Below, piece after piece: positions 34,058-35,912 of a DNA stretch of 35,912 nt. Positions within the stretch are counted from its first letter, which is position 1; each line of letters opens with the position of its first letter. The notes beneath the pieces were generated by a model that was not told the DNA's origin, made no database searches, and was given only the letters and a program-made list of their open reading frames with translations. The DNA is taken from assembly GCA_002490775.1 (NCBI GenBank), contig DKUR01000049.1, positions 18,725 through 54,636 of the forward strand, written 5' to 3'. A program made the position numbers and the translations under genes. This DNA comes from Lachnospiraceae bacterium UBA7199 (GTDB lineage: Bacteria > Bacillota > Clostridia > Lachnospirales > Lachnospiraceae).

Positions 34058-35912
34058 ATGATGAAAAATAGACGGATATTAGCAATTATTTCATGTATAA
34101 TGATATTGTTTCACAGCGCCTATGGTGTGAGGGCGGCAGAAGTAAATGACCAGGCTGCTCCAGAATCATCAGGTGAAGAGGTGTTAAGTGAAGGAGACCT
34201 GTCAAACCAGAATCAGGAAGTGGGTACCAATGTGGAAATAGACGGGGAAGAAAGCGAAGAAGAAAATGAGCAGGAAGCTGATGAGGAGCTTTTGGCATAC
34301 ATTAAGGAGGCGCAGAGCGAATTTCTTGCACTTGCAGGGCAGGAAAATCTGATGGCCCTTGTTTATTTGTGTGATTTTTATCAGGTAAAAGGGCGGCCTG
34401 ATGCGTCTGCGGAAACGATCGTGTCTGTTCCTTCCGGGACAACTGTTTTTTTGAAAGGAGCCGAACTGGATGCAGACTATAATCTTTGGTTTCAGGCGGC
34501 TGTAGAATATAACGGGAGTGCCTATACAGGGTATATCGACAGAAATTATCTTGCTTATTCAAACGAACATTTGATCGGCTGGGAGGAGGTTTATTTCCCA
34601 CAAATGGCTATGTTTGCAGCAAATGATATTTATAGGGATGTGGAACAGTTTCCAGACTCTTACCGGTCAAAGCTGATGCTTTTGAAACAAGCCCATCCCA
34701 ACTGGGTTTTTGTAAGACAGGATATAGGTCTTGATTGGCAGACGGTGGTGAAGAATGAAAATTATAAGGACAGAAGCCTGATCAGCGGCAGCATGGGAGG
34801 GGCCTGCCGGGGAGATTATTATGGTTCGGGGTGGTATTATGCGTCTGAGGCAGCGGTGAAGTATTATTTAGATCCCCGTAATTTTTTAAATGATACCAGA
34901 ATATTTCAATTCGAGCAGTTAACTTATAACCCTTCTTATCATTCTAAGGATGCGGTGCAGAACATTTTAAATAATACATTTATGAAGGGCGTTATGCCTA
35001 AGGCAGATATGACTTATGCAGATGCTTTTTTCCAAGTGGGTTCTACTCTCAAGGTTAGCCCGTTTCATTTAGCATGCAGAGTTTATCAGGAGCAGGGAGA
35101 AGGCAAATCACCATTGATTTCAGGGACCTATGACGCGGTGCCTGCATATAAAGGTTATTACAATTATTATAATATAGGGGCATCAGGAAAAACGGATAAG
35201 GAGATCATAGAGTCAGGTCTGGCCAAGGCAGTTGCTTTAAAATGGAATACCCCTCTTGCGGCGATTAGGGGCGGGGCGGAGATATTGGCAAAGAATTATA
35301 TTTTAAGAGGACAGGATACCTTATATCTTCAGAAGTTTGACGTGGATGCAAGTGACGGTACTTTATATACACATCAGTACATGCAGAACATTATGGCGCC
35401 TTATTCTGAATCCTCTATGGTTAAGAGTGCATATGCCAGAACTGGCGCGTTAGACAGTCCCTTCGTGTTTAAAATTCCCGTGTATGGCAATATGCCTGCA
35501 CAGGCATGTCCGGCTCCCAGCGGATCAGGTACCGCTGCAGCGACGCCAACCGTAAAGCCAACAGCTACACCAACAAAGGCGCCAACAGCAAAACCAACCG
35601 CAACAGCCACAGCGACGCCAACCGCAGCACCGACCGCAACAGCCACAGCGACGCCAACCGTAAAGCCAACAGCTACACCAACAAAGGCACCAACCGCAAA
35701 ACCAACCGCAACAGCCACAGCGATGCCGACTACAAAGCCGACAGCAGCAGCCACAGCGACGCCAACAGCAAAACCAACAGCGGCAGAAACAGCGACGCCA
35801 ACAGCAAAACCAACAGCGGCAGCAACAGCAACACCAAAAACGACTCCAGTGGCAACGCCAAAGGTAACTGCACCGCCTGAAAATGTGGCATCGCCAACGT
35901 CAAGTGCGGCAG
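34058..35912 (+). CDS. Secreted SH3 / N-acetylglucosaminidase-like cell-wall protein, 3' truncated
   Basis: The frame is open from ATG 34058 (or 34061, both behind agagga) to the window end, at least 618 codons. A signal peptide (MMKNRRILAIISCIMILF start, VRA cleavage near 26) leads to an acidic low-complexity stretch (about 30-80). A bacterial SH3-like region follows at about 100-165. The next domain of about 260 residues (FEQLTYNPSYHSKDAVQNIL, SPFHLACRVYQEQGEG, YYNYYNIGASG) matches glucosaminidase-type peptidoglycan hydrolases. From residue 486 the protein is a Thr/Pro/Ala/Lys stalk of repeated units. It probably remodels or binds the wall. Its position after sigF hints at a sporulation role, but no sigma-F promoter was recognised. 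Confidence 0.85.
   Translation, partial: MMKNRRILAIISCIMILFHSAYGVRAAEVNDQAAPESSGEEVLSEGDLSNQNQEVGTNVEIDGEESEEENEQEADEELLAYIKEAQSEFLALAGQENLMALVYLCDFYQVKGRPDASAETIVSVPSGTTVFLKGAELDADYNLWFQAAVEYNGSAYTGYIDRNYLAYSNEHLIGWEEVYFPQMAMFAANDIYRDVEQFPDSYRSKLMLLKQAHPNWVFVRQDIGLDWQTVVKNENYKDRSLISGSMGGACRGDYYGSGWYYASEAAVKYYLDPRNFLNDTRIFQFEQLTYNPSYHSKDAVQNILNNTFMKGVMPKADMTYADAFFQVGSTLKVSPFHLACRVYQEQGEGKSPLISGTYDAVPAYKGYYNYYNIGASGKTDKEIIESGLAKAVALKWNTPLAAIRGGAEILAKNYILRGQDTLYLQKFDVDASDGTLYTHQYMQNIMAPYSESSMVKSAYARTGALDSPFVFKIPVYGNMPAQACPAPSGSGTAAATPTVKPTATPTKAPTAKPTATATATPTAAPTATATATPTVKPTATPTKAPTAKPTATATAMPTTKPTAAATATPTAKPTAAETATPTAKPTAAATATPKTTPVATPKVTAPPENVASPTSSAA
35540..35755 (+). repeat. 108-bp tandem repeats encoding a Thr/Pro/Ala stalk
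   Basis: A 108-base unit starts at 35540 and again at 35648, with the opening gcgacgccaaccgtaaagcc repeated exactly. Shorter ATPT, KPTA and TATA units continue to about 35850. The unit is 36 codons, so length changes would stay in frame. Confidence 0.85.

Noticed and set aside
35401..35880. ORFs on both strands over the Thr/Pro stalk repeats, and a CRISPR-like appearance
   Set aside because: They arise from the biased repeat sequence; the real frame runs unbroken from 34058, and repeats have no spacer structure.

Overview
The window looks like chromosomal DNA of a spore-forming, low-to-mid GC Firmicute, most likely a Lachnospiraceae member (Clostridia). The reasons are the gene order tig-clpP-clpX-lon-ysxC, a T-box leader on valS, a spoIIAA-spoIIAB-sigF operon, and strong AGGAGG-type ribosome binding sites with frequent GTG/TTG starts. 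No rRNA, tRNA or CRISPR array was seen. The placement is inferred from gene content, not from a database match.

Region 1 (1-7400) is a signalling island. Two paralogous TPR proteins (the first cut by the window edge) precede an FHA-domain protein. Two membrane-anchored Ser/Thr kinases follow. Each kinase carries a non-standard insert with Thr-Glu-Leu-Leu motifs inside its catalytic domain, and each is followed by a 44-residue single-pass membrane protein. The second kinase has its own sigma-A promoter, overlapped by an inverted repeat and divergent from a small XRE-type regulator. The FHA protein is a plausible reader of phosphorylated TELL motifs. Its layout recalls the N-terminus of type VII secretion ATPases, but no secretion gene lies in the window. 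This island is the best candidate for an undescribed system.

Region 2 (7400-8500) is scar tissue: an unassigned 48-codon ORF, a decayed group II intron (one reverse-transcriptase motif and a domain V/VI-like 3' end), and an ECF-type S component whose last codons and stop come from the intron end.

Region 3 (8590-13925) is a four-gene run from one good promoter: a roughly 908-residue iron-sulfur/flavin oxidoreductase, hypA, a polytopic membrane protein resembling DUF5692, and hypB. No nickel enzyme is visible. A convergent acylphosphatase closes the region.

Region 4 (14070-24720) is protein quality control and housekeeping: trigger factor, ClpP, ClpX, Lon, the ribosome-assembly GTPase YsxC, an AI-2E/YtvI-like permease, a D-2-hydroxyacid dehydrogenase, TruA, a VanZ-like protein and a DUF308 protein. 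The genes from lon onward are tightly packed.

Region 5 (24720-26200) holds a broken zeta-type toxin-antitoxin pair and an unrecognised 206-residue protein.

Region 6 (26240-32310) is a T-box-controlled unit: valS, folC, a 48-residue acidic microprotein and a zinc-ribbon/TPR membrane protein, ended by a strong terminator.

Region 7 (32390-35912) is the forespore sigma-F operon followed by a secreted SH3/glucosaminidase-like protein with a Thr/Pro/Ala-rich repeat stalk, cut by the window end.
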